Made by a program: the position numbers and the translations under genes
Notes under the pieces: model-generated
Seen by the model: only the letters and a program-made list of their open reading frames with translations
What the model was told of the DNA's origin: nothing
Databases searched by the model: none
Source of the DNA: Anaerospora hongkongensis
Lineage (GTDB): Bacteria > Bacillota > Negativicutes > Sporomusales > DSM-15969
Assembly (NCBI RefSeq): GCF_004339805.1
Contig: NZ_SLUI01000002.1
Coordinates: forward strand, 124,001 to 188,000
Length of the DNA stretch: 64,000 nt
Direction: 5' to 3'
Shown: positions 1 through 8,408 of the stretch, one piece after another
Numbering within the stretch: the first letter of the stretch is position 1
Layout: the number at the start of each line of letters is the position of its first letter

Positions 1-48
1 GCTTCCGATTACCACTGCAATCAACAAAGCTACTAAAACTCTTTTCAT
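1..48 (-). CDS. Start of a probable ABC substrate-binding protein (partial)
   Basis: Only the first 16 codons are inside the window. The ATG at 48 follows a GAGGAAAG ribosome binding site, and the peptide begins MKRVLVALLIAVVIGS, the start of a signal peptide. It lies directly downstream of an osmoprotectant-type permease on the same strand. Permease followed by a secreted binding protein is the usual order in OpuC/ProU-like operons, so a glycine betaine/choline-type binding protein is the likely identity. That identity rests on context alone. Confidence 0.5.
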   Translation of the reverse strand, partial: MKRVLVALLIAVVIGS

Positions 49-140
49 ATTGGCACTTTCCTCCGTTAATATTGTTTTTATTCACTTTTTTATTGTGAGA
101 ATTGATAAAAGCTACATCTTGGCCTACCTAGAACGTTGAA

Positions 141-791
141 TTATATATCCGAATCAAGAAATTTATATCTAAAAAGATATCTTTCTAAGCCCAGCATAAT
201 TAGGTTCGCCAGCATGGAAATGATCGCTACGGTAATACCTCCGATGAGTAATAAATCCGCTCTGTTTAATCCTAGTCCGGTAAAAATAATATTTCCGACA
301 CCACCGCCTCCTACATAGGCCGCCAGTGTAGCACTTGCAATGATCTCAATCATTGCCGTCTTTATCCCTGTCAACATAAATGGTGCCGCCAGAGGCAGTT
401 TAACCTTCCAGAAACTTTGCGTTTTTGACATGCCCATAGCCATTGCCGTCTCTATCATAAACTCAGGAATAGTATTAAAACCAAGTGCTGTATTTACTAT
501 TATTGGCGGCATTCCAAGTAAAACCAACGCAATCATCGCGGGTGTCATTCCTGTTCCAGCAATAGGAATTAATACAATGAGAACGGCTAAACTCGGAATA
601 ATTCTCAGTGTACCAAACCATGTAGTTACCCCTTGATACCATTTTTTATTCTTTGTAGATACTATTCCAAAAGGGATACCGATCACGGCTGCCACAACTA
701 AGGCTAATAAACTTATTTCAAAGTGCTGCCCTATAGACAGCAGGTAGTTATTTATATCCTTTTGAAAATACTCGAAAATATTTTGCCACAT
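141..791 (-). CDS. Osmoprotectant-type ABC transporter permease (OpuCB/ProW-like)
   Basis: A 216-residue inner-membrane permease of the binding-protein-dependent transport family. It has about five or six hydrophobic segments and the cytoplasmic coupling loop that contacts the ATPase, around the residues ETAMAMGMSKTQSFWKVKLP. The glycine-rich stretch YVGGGGVGNIIFTGL is typical of glycine betaine/choline/carnitine permeases. The ATG at 791 is preceded by GGAGAG with 7 nt spacing, so it is preferred over the in-frame TTG at 812. The neighbouring partial gene is probably its binding protein. The exact substrate cannot be told from sequence. Confidence 0.85.
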   Translation of the reverse strand: MWQNIFEYFQKDINNYLLSIGQHFEISLLALVVAAVIGIPFGIVSTKNKKWYQGVTTWFGTLRIIPSLAVLIVLIPIAGTGMTPAMIALVLLGMPPIIVNTALGFNTIPEFMIETAMAMGMSKTQSFWKVKLPLAAPFMLTGIKTAMIEIIASATLAAYVGGGGVGNIIFTGLGLNRADLLLIGGITVAIISMLANLIMLGLERYLFRYKFLDSDI

Positions 792-1043
792 CTCTTCACT
801 CTCCGCTTTCAAAACGTATCCTGCCTAAAAATATAATTGTTCCGCCTATCTAAAACTCTTGCCCTTACTGCCAAATATACTGCCCTGCCTGGCCACACAC
901 TTTAGCCAAAAGGCGATATAAGTATATATGCACGCAATTGGATTATTATTGTAATTATTGGATATATTTTACATTTATTCATTTTATCCTTCTATTGAAC
1001 AGCGCCCTACTGCTGATCATCTTTAATGATAAACTTCGCAAAG

Positions 1044-1065
1044 TTGACAAAAAAGGACCGTCCCC
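1044..1065 (+). repeat. Copy of the GGACCGTCCCC repeat end
   Basis: These 22 bases match the terminal inverted repeat of the element at 53829-54073 with one mismatch (a TTGACAAAAAAGG... start in place of GTGACAAAAAAGG...). It sits alone in the 813-1145 intergenic region, with no second arm seen nearby. The rest of that region is AT-rich and shows no gene. Confidence 0.6.
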
Positions 1066-1099
1066 AATTGTCCCTGTGCCTGCATGAGAGAATATAGAA

Positions 1100-1143
1100 A
1101 AATGGTGACCGGAAGCATGTTTCGCTACTTCAGGTCACCATTT
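1100..1143 (-). terminator. Hairpin downstream of the 1146-2000 gene
   Basis: Arms AAATGGTGACC and GGTCACCATTT pair perfectly around a 22-nt loop, just past the stop codon of the minus-strand membrane protein gene. The T-run is weak. Confidence 0.6.
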
Positions 1144-1145
1144 CA

Positions 1146-2000
1146 TTATTCCGCATTCGCCTGTCCGTACATTTTATCAAGAATATATATATACACATAC
1201 AAGGAGATAATTGCAATCGTTGTATATGCTAGGAACCAGCCCTCCTGATAATACATCAGCTGTAATTTAAAACCAATGTAATGTGCGATATAAAGGCCAG
1301 CGATGGTCAACGCTTTCCACGCCCATTTGATTTTTGAAAAATAAACAGCCATCATTGTGCTGAACACGATTAGGTAATAACTTCCCGAGATAAGTGCATC
1401 GAGGCCGGATCTTTCCGGAGGAACATCAAGACTTGGGCCAAACGAAAATATGCTCAATAGTCTAAAGACCCACATGGTATGAGCTTGTAAGGTAATTAAC
1501 CCTAAGAATATATATATATAAAATAAAGTAGGCTTTATAGGTTTTGATCCGCTTTCATATACCTTTTTCCCAATCCAGAATAGTACAGGCAGCGCGGCAA
1601 CCGTCATCCATGTCCTGTACCAATACTGCACATAAATGCCCAATTTTAAGAAGAGCTCTTCAATACCGCCATAGGCTGCAGCAAATATAACATACCAGTA
1701 GTAATTCAGCTTAAAAACAGCAATCAGCATCGCAGTAGCTGAAACAGAAAACTGCGAGAAATAATTCCCTACGACTCCATCATCATACAAGCTGTGTGGA
1801 ATAATCTTTGGGAAATACTGATATGCATGCAGACCGCCTATTAGTATTTCATAACTAAAGACCAAACCGGCTAAGGAAATGTATAAGGCTAATACTCTCC
1901 ACTTGTTCCGTACCTTTGTGAGAATGAAGATGAGTTCAATAAGAATTGTTACACCTAAAAGTATGTACCAAATTGTATTGCTCCAAAATGATGAAGGCAT
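1146..2000 (-). CDS. Hypothetical multi-pass membrane protein
   Basis: A 284-residue protein made almost entirely of hydrophobic segments (about eight), many rich in Tyr and Trp. The ATG at 2000 has a GAGG ribosome binding site 7-8 nt upstream; the longer in-frame reading to 2084 adds a basic, non-hydrophobic stretch with no such site. I do not recognise the family. Its general look resembles the short CBO0543-type membrane proteins found elsewhere in this window, but it is much longer and clear homology is not evident. Confidence 0.7.
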   Translation of the reverse strand: MPSSFWSNTIWYILLGVTILIELIFILTKVRNKWRVLALYISLAGLVFSYEILIGGLHAYQYFPKIIPHSLYDDGVVGNYFSQFSVSATAMLIAVFKLNYYWYVIFAAAYGGIEELFLKLGIYVQYWYRTWMTVAALPVLFWIGKKVYESGSKPIKPTLFYIYIFLGLITLQAHTMWVFRLLSIFSFGPSLDVPPERSGLDALISGSYYLIVFSTMMAVYFSKIKWAWKALTIAGLYIAHYIGFKLQLMYYQEGWFLAYTTIAIISLYVYIYILDKMYGQANAE

Positions 2001-2080
2001 AAAATACCTCGTACGCTTTTTTCGAGTGGTCGCCACGTACCACCATCTTTTAGGTTCTGTACAATACGAGTCTCTTATAC

Positions 2081-2407
2081 TCACATAAGTATAAAACAGC
2101 CCTGAAGTATATCGCTCAATACTTCGGGGCCGTCTATTCCTTTTATTACGCCGTTCTGACGAGCCGCATCATTTTCCAGGACTTTCTGAGTAAACCTAAT
2201 TAGTTCCAATCTTTTGGTTACGCGAGCGTAACCATCGGCTGCATGCGAAGCGATTTGTTCGTGCCGCACATTTATGAATTTAATTTTTTTACTTTTGGAT
2301 AAAGCAGCTAAAAAAGCAATATTCGTATGTCCGCATAATCCAAAGATGTGCTCTACTCCTCTGTCTTCTAAATATTGGATAATTTGCTCTGACATATTTT
2401 TCTTCAT
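2081..2407 (-). pseudogene. Truncated TPP-dependent enzyme, N-terminal (PYR) domain fragment
   Basis: The first 65 or so of 108 residues match the pyrimidine-binding start of acetolactate synthase-like enzymes: an amphipathic helix with YLEDRGVEHIFGLCG, then the catalytic-glutamate region INVRHEQIASHAADGYAR. After that the similarity stops; a full enzyme would have about 550 residues. The last codons run through an intrinsic terminator hairpin at 2097-2131, which suggests that the body and natural stop were lost by deletion. The start is intact, with AGGAGG ahead of the ATG. It lies 71 bp after the split transketolase genes and may once have belonged to the same pathway. Confidence 0.65.
2097..2131 (-). 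terminator. Intrinsic terminator of the transketolase/TPP cluster
   Basis: On the minus strand the arms GGCCCCGAAGTATTGAG and its near-complement ending CTTCAGGGCT are followed by GTTTTAT. It would end transcription from the LysR-adjacent catabolic cluster. Confidence 0.6.
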
Positions 2408-2478
2408 TGCTTTCCCTCCTAAATTTTGAAACTACTTGCTGTATAATTTGTAACCTTCAAGTACCACTACTTTTAGGT

Positions 2479-3426
2479 TCATTTGAAATTAATGTTCTTT
2501 TGATCAACTAAATTTTCAGCAGCCGCTACTATCCCTGCAGTATCCATATTATACTTGGTATACAATACTTCGCATGGTCCGGATTCACCGAAAACATCCG
2601 GGATACCAATACATTTGACCTTACAAGGATACTTTTCCGCCAAAAGTTGGGAAACGGAAGAACCTAGTCCCCCAATAATCGAATGATCCTCTATTGTTAC
2701 TATTGCGTTTGTCGCTTTAGCTGCTTCCAACACCGCATCCTCATCAATAGGCTTGAGAGTGCTCATATCAATCACACGAACTCTGATCCCTTTTGCATTG
2801 AGTATACCCGCTGCATCTAATACCTTTTGCAGCATGATACCAGTAGAAATAAGTGCCACATCATCGCCATAATTTAATATCTTTGTTGCCTTACCTAGTT
2901 CAAACTGATAGGAATCATCATAAATTACTGGAGACGGGTTACGGTGCAAGCGAATATATAGAGGGCCGGTAAAACCTATTGCAGCATGCGCTATAGAGCG
3001 AGCCGCCACAGCATCGGCCGGTTGAATAATCGTCATATTCGGCAAGGCTCCCATTATAGCCACGTCTTCTACCGCTGCGTGAGTCGCACCATCCTCTCCT
3101 ACCTGCAGCCCAGTATGAGTACCAACTACAGTTACATTAAGTTTAGGATAGCAAATGTAAGTCCTTACCTGCTCGCAGCAGCGCATCGTAGCAAAGACAG
3201 CAAAGGTACAGGCAAATACCTTAAAGCCTGTTGCCGCAAGACCAGATGCTACGTTAATGAGATTTTGCTCAGCTATACCGATAGAATAGGACCTATCCGG
3301 AAACAACTCGCCCATCATTTCAATGCCACAAGCTTTGGTATCCGCATTGCATACCACAAAACTATCATCGGTCTTTGCGATCTCTAACAATTCCTTGCCA
3401 AAAACAAATCTGGTTGCTACTTCCAT
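2479..3426 (-). CDS. Transketolase, C-terminal subunit
   Basis: A 315-residue protein covering the pyrimidine-binding and C-terminal domains of transketolase. The catalytic glutamate lies in SIGIAEQNLINVASG (E53), and the C-terminal domain has the IIGGLGSSV loop. With the N-terminal subunit just upstream it would form a complete TPP enzyme transferring two-carbon units in the cytoplasm. Its ATG overlaps the stop codon of the N-terminal subunit by one base (TAATG), implying translational coupling. Split transketolases are common in anaerobes and in sugar-acid or polyol catabolic operons. The substrate is unknown. Confidence 0.9.
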   Translation of the reverse strand: MEVATRFVFGKELLEIAKTDDSFVVCNADTKACGIEMMGELFPDRSYSIGIAEQNLINVASGLAATGFKVFACTFAVFATMRCCEQVRTYICYPKLNVTVVGTHTGLQVGEDGATHAAVEDVAIMGALPNMTIIQPADAVAARSIAHAAIGFTGPLYIRLHRNPSPVIYDDSYQFELGKATKILNYGDDVALISTGIMLQKVLDAAGILNAKGIRVRVIDMSTLKPIDEDAVLEAAKATNAIVTIEDHSIIGGLGSSVSQLLAEKYPCKVKCIGIPDVFGESGPCEVLYTKYNMDTAGIVAAAENLVDQKNINFK

Positions 3427-4262
3427 TATTCTGCCACTCCTTCTATCTCACATATAGCTCGTGCCAGTTCGTCGTTGCTTGGGGCAGCACCGTGCCACTT
3501 AGCCACGCCTTCCATGAAAGATACCCCTTTGCCCTTGACAGTCTGCGCTAGTATCACAACAGGTCCCTCAATAGTTTTGGCGTAATCTAGTGTAGCAACA
3601 ATCTGCGCCATATCATGCCCATCCATTTCTAATACCTTCCAGCCAAAAGAACGCCATTTATCTGCTAGAGGCTCAATATTCATTACCTTTTCTGTTGTAT
3701 CAATTATCTGTAGTTTATTTACATCAACAATAGCAATCAGATTTGTTAACTTATGATGAGCTGCACACATGGCAGCCTCCCATACCACACCTTCCTGACA
3801 TTCGCCGTCGCCTAGCATGACATATACTTTATAGTTCTTATTTCGTACTTTTCCAGCTATAGCAATGCCCACTGCGCAACCTATACCATTTCCTAGTGAT
3901 CCGCTTGTCATATCGATACCAGGACATTTGTTCATGTCAGGGTGCCCTTGTAACTTCGTTCCATATTTGCGCAGAGTCAAAAGCTCGTTTACTTCAAAAT
4001 ATCCACGACGGGCAAGACAAGCATACAATACCGGACAACAATGGCCTTTAGATAAAACAAATCGATCTCGGTCTTCCCATTGAGGATCCTTTGCATTTAT
4101 ATTTAACGTGTTAAAATATAGTGCCGTAACAATATCAGTGGCCGATAAACTACCACCGGGATGACCAGAGCAAGCCGCATGTACCATTTTTAGGATGTCT
4201 GTCCGTATAGTCCGAGACATGCATTGCAAATCGTGAACTCCAAGTTTTTGAAAGTCAGCCAT
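3426..4262 (-). CDS. Transketolase, N-terminal subunit
   Basis: A 278-residue TPP-binding half of transketolase. The diphosphate/Mg-binding motif runs from GDG (151-153) to N182 of VDVNK. Substrate-channel residues are visible in SGHPGGSL (32-39) and SKGH (71-74). The ATG at 4262 has AAGGAGA upstream. The gene is followed immediately by the C-terminal subunit and preceded by an Asp/Glu racemase-family gene, so this is probably a small catabolic operon. Confidence 0.9.
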   Translation of the reverse strand: MADFQKLGVHDLQCMSRTIRTDILKMVHAACSGHPGGSLSATDIVTALYFNTLNINAKDPQWEDRDRFVLSKGHCCPVLYACLARRGYFEVNELLTLRKYGTKLQGHPDMNKCPGIDMTSGSLGNGIGCAVGIAIAGKVRNKNYKVYVMLGDGECQEGVVWEAAMCAAHHKLTNLIAIVDVNKLQIIDTTEKVMNIEPLADKWRSFGWKVLEMDGHDMAQIVATLDYAKTIEGPVVILAQTVKGKGVSFMEGVAKWHGAAPSNDELARAICEIEGVAE

Positions 4263-4347
4263 TCTATATCTCCTTTTTACTCATAATCAATACCTTAACA
4301 CCCAGTACCGTATTTGTTACTTTGTTAACAGAGCTTTTCTTAGTCGC

Positions 4348-5028
4348 CTATTGCTGCTCACACATCTTCTTGACTTTGTCAATGACGGCGTCCAGACCTG
4401 TATAGAAGCTGCATAATACGGGTGTCTTTGTTCCGGTCAAATCCGGTAAAAGAGCCCGCATACTAACTTGAGCCATAACTATTGCATCAAAATTCTGTTC
4501 ATCCAGTTTTCTGATACTTTCAATAAGAATTTCATTATGACGCTTGCTATCGCCAGTTGATAACGCTTCCCAGGCAGGCTGGTCAAGAAATTCCGTAAAT
4601 TTAATTTCCCGCCCTAGTTTCCTGCCATAACGTTCAATAGCTCGCCGGCTTGGGCCTAGTGTAGTTGGCAGTGTGGCAATCAGTGCAATATTATCACCAA
4701 GTTCAGCAGCTTGCTTCGCCATCTCATCGTCAATTTTTATCACAGGCACTGGCACTACTCGACTGTAAATGTCTGCGACTTCTCCAACTGTAGAGCAAGA
4801 GTTAAGAATTAAATCTGCTCCCATAGCTTCTGCCGCCATTGCATAGAGTGTCATTCGTTGAATGACGGGCTGTGTTGCTGCTCCTGCTTTACGTATATCC
4901 GCTAATAAAGAGCTGTCCGTAATAAAGTCTATACGGATCCCTGGCAAATGCTCCTCAAGATAGGCAGTCGTGTCTTCTCGCTTGGCAAAACTAGTTTGAA
5001 GGACCACTATGTGCTTTTTATATTCCAT
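4348..5028 (-). CDS. Asp/Glu/hydantoin racemase family protein
   Basis: A 226-residue cytoplasmic protein of the Asp/Glu racemase superfamily. These enzymes normally use two cysteines, one in each lobe. The first is present in ILNSCSTVG (C78). At the second position, near residue 187, the sequence reads VMAQVSMRALL rather than the usual GCT-like motif, so the second catalytic cysteine seems to be missing. A different activity (decarboxylase, isomerase or lyase) or a non-racemizing role is therefore possible. GGAGGAG precedes the ATG. It is the first gene of the cluster with the transketolase subunits. Confidence 0.75.
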   Translation of the reverse strand: MEYKKHIVVLQTSFAKREDTTAYLEEHLPGIRIDFITDSSLLADIRKAGAATQPVIQRMTLYAMAAEAMGADLILNSCSTVGEVADIYSRVVPVPVIKIDDEMAKQAAELGDNIALIATLPTTLGPSRRAIERYGRKLGREIKFTEFLDQPAWEALSTGDSKRHNEILIESIRKLDEQNFDAIVMAQVSMRALLPDLTGTKTPVLCSFYTGLDAVIDKVKKMCEQQ

Positions 5029-5218
5029 AAATTCTCCTCCAATTATTATTTTGTTTTTTCTTATTTATCTTAATATTTCGATTTCAGTATAAAAGGTTAG
5101 CAAGAAAAAATGAAATAGTCCTTTTCTATTTCATCATAGAAGCATTCGATCTACTTCGAAGCACTTTAATTGATTTATTAAGGAATAAAAAAATTATTGA
5201 TAAATGTTAAAATAAAAA

Positions 5219-5264
5219 TGCACCCCAAAAATGGACACTGAAATAACGTCCACCCTGGAGTACA
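5219..5264 (-). terminator. Intrinsic terminator after the LysR gene
   Basis: On the minus strand a long, partly wobble-paired stem (TGTACTCCAGGG with its complement, then TGGAC/GTCCA) is followed by TTTTTATTTT. It lies just past the LysR stop at 5319. Confidence 0.6.
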
Positions 5265-5318
5265 TTTAATTTTATATATTTATCTTAGAACTGCTGAGCA
5301 GCCCACCTATTGGTTTGA

Positions 5319-6209
5319 TCAAACAGTCTGGCTGATAATGAAGTCTCGGAAACGTTTTACAGCCGGTTCCAGCTGACGATCTTTGAGCCATAGTAAATAG
5401 ATTTTACGCGCTAACGCATCTCTTTCCTTTTCACAAAAGCGCAGAACTTTCAGACGTCCCCCTTCAAATGTAGGAGATAACGGGGTAACGGCTATTCCAA
5501 GATTAGCTCTTACCAAAGCAGACATAGCAATGCATTCAGCTACTTCTCCAGCAATAATTGGTTTTGAACCGATCCTTTCATAGCATTTGGCAAGGTGGTT
5601 TCGGATATTACTTGCTTTTCCGCCAATGCTTATCAGCGGCTCATCCTTCACATCTGAAAGAGATACTTCATCTTGTCTTGCAAGACGATGATTTTCTGGT
5701 ACAATCACGAAAAGCTCTTGATGAAAAACTGGAGCTCCTATAATGGTTTTATCGTTTGGATCTGCGGTAAGTATTAAATCTAAGTTAGCTGACTTTAATT
5801 TTTCGATCATCACAGAATGCAATCCTTGAAAGAAGTCAAAAGTTATTCGGCTATTCCCCTCATCAGCATAGAACTTCTCAAGCATCCTTGGCACGTAATC
5901 AAAGCTAATACTATACATATAACCTAGATTAATTTTTCCACATGATGCATCCAGCATTTCATATAAGCGAGCTGTAGCATCCTCCAGCGTCGAAAATATT
6001 TGCTTTACATAGGGAGTAAAACTCTCGCCATACTTTGTGATGCAAGTGCGATTCCCCTTTTTTTCAAAAAGAGGAACTCCCAACTCCTTTTCCAATTCAG
6101 ACAATGCATAGCTAAGAGTAGGTTGTGATATATAGAGCTGGTTTGCAGCCTTGGTATAATGAAGTACTTCTACCATAACAAGAAAGCATTTTAATTGCTG
6201 TAGAGTCAT
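5319..6209 (-). CDS. LysR-family transcriptional regulator
   Basis: A 296-residue LysR regulator with the N-terminal winged helix-turn-helix (MTLQQLKCFLVMVEVLHYTKAA..., residues about 1-60) and a periplasmic-binding-like effector domain from about residue 90. It points the same way as the racemase/transketolase cluster and has its own terminator in between, so it may control that cluster in trans. No effector can be predicted. Confidence 0.9.
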   Translation of the reverse strand: MTLQQLKCFLVMVEVLHYTKAANQLYISQPTLSYALSELEKELGVPLFEKKGNRTCITKYGESFTPYVKQIFSTLEDATARLYEMLDASCGKINLGYMYSISFDYVPRMLEKFYADEGNSRITFDFFQGLHSVMIEKLKSANLDLILTADPNDKTIIGAPVFHQELFVIVPENHRLARQDEVSLSDVKDEPLISIGGKASNIRNHLAKCYERIGSKPIIAGEVAECIAMSALVRANLGIAVTPLSPTFEGGRLKVLRFCEKERDALARKIYLLWLKDRQLEPAVKRFRDFIISQTV

Positions 6210-6447
6210 TCACTTATTCACCGCTTTTCCAAATGAACTTTTAATTAGACTATACGACTTTAAGGTTAAAATTAATCATGAAAAAGAAATGTGCAAGGAA
6301 AGTGCCGAGAAAAGCCCGTTATAATATAACGATGGCTAGTTGAATGTATTATATCACACCAGTTGTACAACAGTCTCATAAGTTCATAGCAAAGTATGAT
6401 AGCAGCCGTCATAGGAAACTAAGTGACAACATTAGGGGGACAGGTAA

Positions 6448-6476
6448 ATGCCCCGAAGCTTATAAGCTCCGGGGCA
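6448..6476. terminator. Hairpin downstream of the SASP gene
   Basis: Arms ATGCCCCG-AGCTTATAAGCT-CGGGGCAT pair almost completely. The better T-run (CTTTT) is on the plus strand, so this is either a weak minus-strand terminator or one for plus-strand transcripts. Confidence 0.5.
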
Positions 6477-6485
6477 TCTTTTCAT

Positions 6486-6689
6486 TTATTCAGCGTTTTG
6501 ATGTGCAGCACCATTTTCCTGTGCTTCTTTCGCCATGGCAGCTTCACCGCGTTTTATCGCTTCACGAACCATGGAGCCAACTTCACCTGTTGTTACGTCG
6601 CTCCAATCTCCATCTTCCACCTTGGCACCGAACCCGAGATCATGGGCCAGTTCATATTTGAACTTATCAGACATTACACCTTTACCCAT
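6486..6689 (-). CDS. Alpha/beta-type small acid-soluble spore protein
   Basis: A 67-residue protein starting MGKGVMSDKFKYELAHDLGF, matching the KYEIAxELG block of alpha/beta SASPs, which coat spore DNA and protect it. The second conserved block is present as DVTTGEVGSMVREAIKRGE; the usual Arg in the TSRDAG-like segment is changed to TTGEVG. The ATG at 6689 follows GGAGGTGCATATT. A longer reading to 6770 adds 27 residues unlike the family and lacks a ribosome binding site. This gene is direct evidence that the organism sporulates. Confidence 0.8.
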   Translation of the reverse strand: MGKGVMSDKFKYELAHDLGFGAKVEDGDWSDVTTGEVGSMVREAIKRGEAAMAKEAQENGAAHQNAE

Positions 6690-6771
6690 AATATGCACCT
6701 CCAGTACGTTGTTATTGGCAACGAAACTACTGATAGTTTGCTTAATTTTTGTCAAACTTATTCCTAACAAT

Positions 6772-6795
6772 AAAAAAAGACTCCTTTATGGAGTC
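6772..6795 (-). terminator. Intrinsic terminator of the ferritin gene
   Basis: Stem GACTCC/GGAGTC (6779-6795) with a seven-base T-run on the minus strand, 13 bp past the ferritin stop codon. Confidence 0.8.
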
Positions 6796-6807
6796 TTTTC
6801 CAAATTG

Positions 6808-7293
6808 CTATCTTTTTGCCAATTCTTTATCAAAGTAGAATATACCACTGTTTTTATCGCCGATCAGTTTTAATTTTTCCAGTATTTCAGTAGCACTCGC
6901 TTCTTCTTCGACTTGTTCGCTGATGAACCACTGGAGGAAAATTTGCGAAGCATAATCTTTCTCGGCTATAGCAATTTCGTATAATTTATCAATAGAAGCG
7001 GTTACATGCTGCTCATGTTTCAAAACTTGCTCAAAAACGGATACAGGATTGCCGAATTCTACCGGCGGCGCTTCTAATGCCTGCAGTTTAACGGTACCGC
7101 CTCTCTCTACCAGATAATCAACCAGCTTCATTGCATGTCCCTGTTCTTCCAGATGCTGCTTTCTCAGCCAGTTGGCAAAGCCTTTCAAATTTTGCCCTTC
7201 ACTGTACACTGACATCGCCAGATAAAGGTAGGAAGAGTACAATTCAATTTGAATTTGATTGTTAATTGCTTGTTCCACTTTTTGATTAATCAT
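6808..7293 (-). CDS. ftnA: Ferritin, iron-storage protein
   Basis: A 161-residue bacterial non-heme ferritin of normal length. The ferroxidase-centre ligands are visible as E17 (IELYSSYLYL), E50 and H53 (HLEEQGHAMKL), with further ligands in the ISEQVEEEASA helix. It oxidises Fe(II) and stores the mineral inside a 24-mer. A good Fur-box match lies upstream (7389-7407), suggesting iron-dependent control. It is monocistronic, with its own terminator. Confidence 0.93.
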   Translation of the reverse strand: MINQKVEQAINNQIQIELYSSYLYLAMSVYSEGQNLKGFANWLRKQHLEEQGHAMKLVDYLVERGGTVKLQALEAPPVEFGNPVSVFEQVLKHEQHVTASIDKLYEIAIAEKDYASQIFLQWFISEQVEEEASATEILEKLKLIGDKNSGIFYFDKELAKR

Positions 7294-7388
7294 ATACTAT
7301 CATCCCTTCATATGGTAAATCATCTACCAAAATTATCTATTTCTATAATAGCAGAATTCAGTCTCGTTTGCAATATTTATTTTCAACA

Positions 7389-7407
7389 AATAACAATTAT
7401 CGTTATA
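7389..7407 (-). promoter_or_regulatory. Putative Fur box upstream of ferritin
   Basis: Read on the minus strand, TATAACGATAATTGTTATT matches 14 of 19 positions of the palindromic Fur consensus GATAATGATAATCATTATC. It lies 96 bp before the ferritin start codon, in a very AT-rich promoter region. Confidence 0.6.
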
Positions 7408-7416
7408 GATCAAAAT

Positions 7417-7453
7417 CATACGGAGTTACCAGTCTATGTCATAACTCCGCATG
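7417..7453 (-). terminator. Hairpin downstream of the amidohydrolase
   Basis: Arms CATACGGAGTTA and TAACTCCGCATG pair with one wobble and are followed on the minus strand by ATTTTGAT. Confidence 0.55.
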
Positions 7454-7481
7454 TAACAGCTAGCAAATATAATTCCGCCGG

Positions 7482-8294
7482 TTATAGGCCCAGATCATAA
7501 ATCCTGTTGGCGTTGTCAAAGAATACTATATCGTGATGTTTTTCCGGAATAATATGGGCCACAAAATCAATATAGTTCGCAATATTAGCAAGCGGCCAAT
7601 CCGTCCCGTACAGCAGACGCTCATAATTGTCCAGGTATTCGAGCCACACTTTCAAGAAGCCAATATACCCTTGCTTTCTGGCAAAAAAGTCCGGCATGCT
7701 GGCGATTTTTCCCTCTAGAATCCCAGAAAGATCAGCGGCTACGTTTTGATTTTTCTCAATAACCGCGATCGCATCTACTAACCAGGGGTTGCCGATATGA
7801 CACATAACAAACTGCACCTGCGGGTAGCGTACTGCCGCTTCATCCAGAACCATTGGATGACTATATTTGAGCAGGGCATTGCTGGTGGCCGTCAAACCCG
7901 TATGAACAGCAACAGGCTTGTGATATTGCATCGCCAGCTGATAAAACGGATCGACTACCGGGTCCGAGATATAAAAGTGGTTATAGCCTGGATACAGCTT
8001 AATGCCTACACAATTTTTTCGTTGCAGGTGTTTTTCTACTAAATAGGCTTGCTGGGTCACCTCTTCCACGTTAAAGCAGGTGCTGTCCAGACCGACGCAG
8101 TAGCTGAGATAGTCGGGATATTGATGATTGCTCAAGTCCAGGCTGCGGTTTCCCATAACTACAGCGTGAGCAATATTATGCTTGGTATATTCTGCTTTAA
8201 GGTGTTCACTGGTATTTTTATGTCCAGCCAGTTCTGCGATCTGATCAAAATAAGGTTCCTGGCAGAAATGGATATGAGCATCAATGATTTTCAT
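7482..8294 (-). CDS. Amidohydrolase-family (TIM barrel) metal-dependent hydrolase
   Basis: A 270-residue amidohydrolase-2-type protein. The N-terminal metal-binding motif is HIH (residues 7-9 in MKIIDAHIHF). Later barrel ligands appear in AVHTGL and VMCHIGNPW, and the closing strand has LYGTDWPL, with the catalytic Asp. Members hydrolyse or decarboxylate aromatic and heterocyclic substrates. No neighbour suggests a substrate. The start has a strong site, GGGAGGATCAAACTT, before the ATG. Confidence 0.85.
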   Translation of the reverse strand: MKIIDAHIHFCQEPYFDQIAELAGHKNTSEHLKAEYTKHNIAHAVVMGNRSLDLSNHQYPDYLSYCVGLDSTCFNVEEVTQQAYLVEKHLQRKNCVGIKLYPGYNHFYISDPVVDPFYQLAMQYHKPVAVHTGLTATSNALLKYSHPMVLDEAAVRYPQVQFVMCHIGNPWLVDAIAVIEKNQNVAADLSGILEGKIASMPDFFARKQGYIGFLKVWLEYLDNYERLLYGTDWPLANIANYIDFVAHIIPEKHHDIVFFDNANRIYDLGL

Positions 8295-8408
8295 AAGTTT
8301 GATCCTCCCTTACCTGTTATTATGCGTCTATACTGGCTCAGCATGTAAGAGACGAACGCATATATCTCTTTTATCATACCACTGCAGGCTATTAGTGAAA
8401 AGCGGCTG

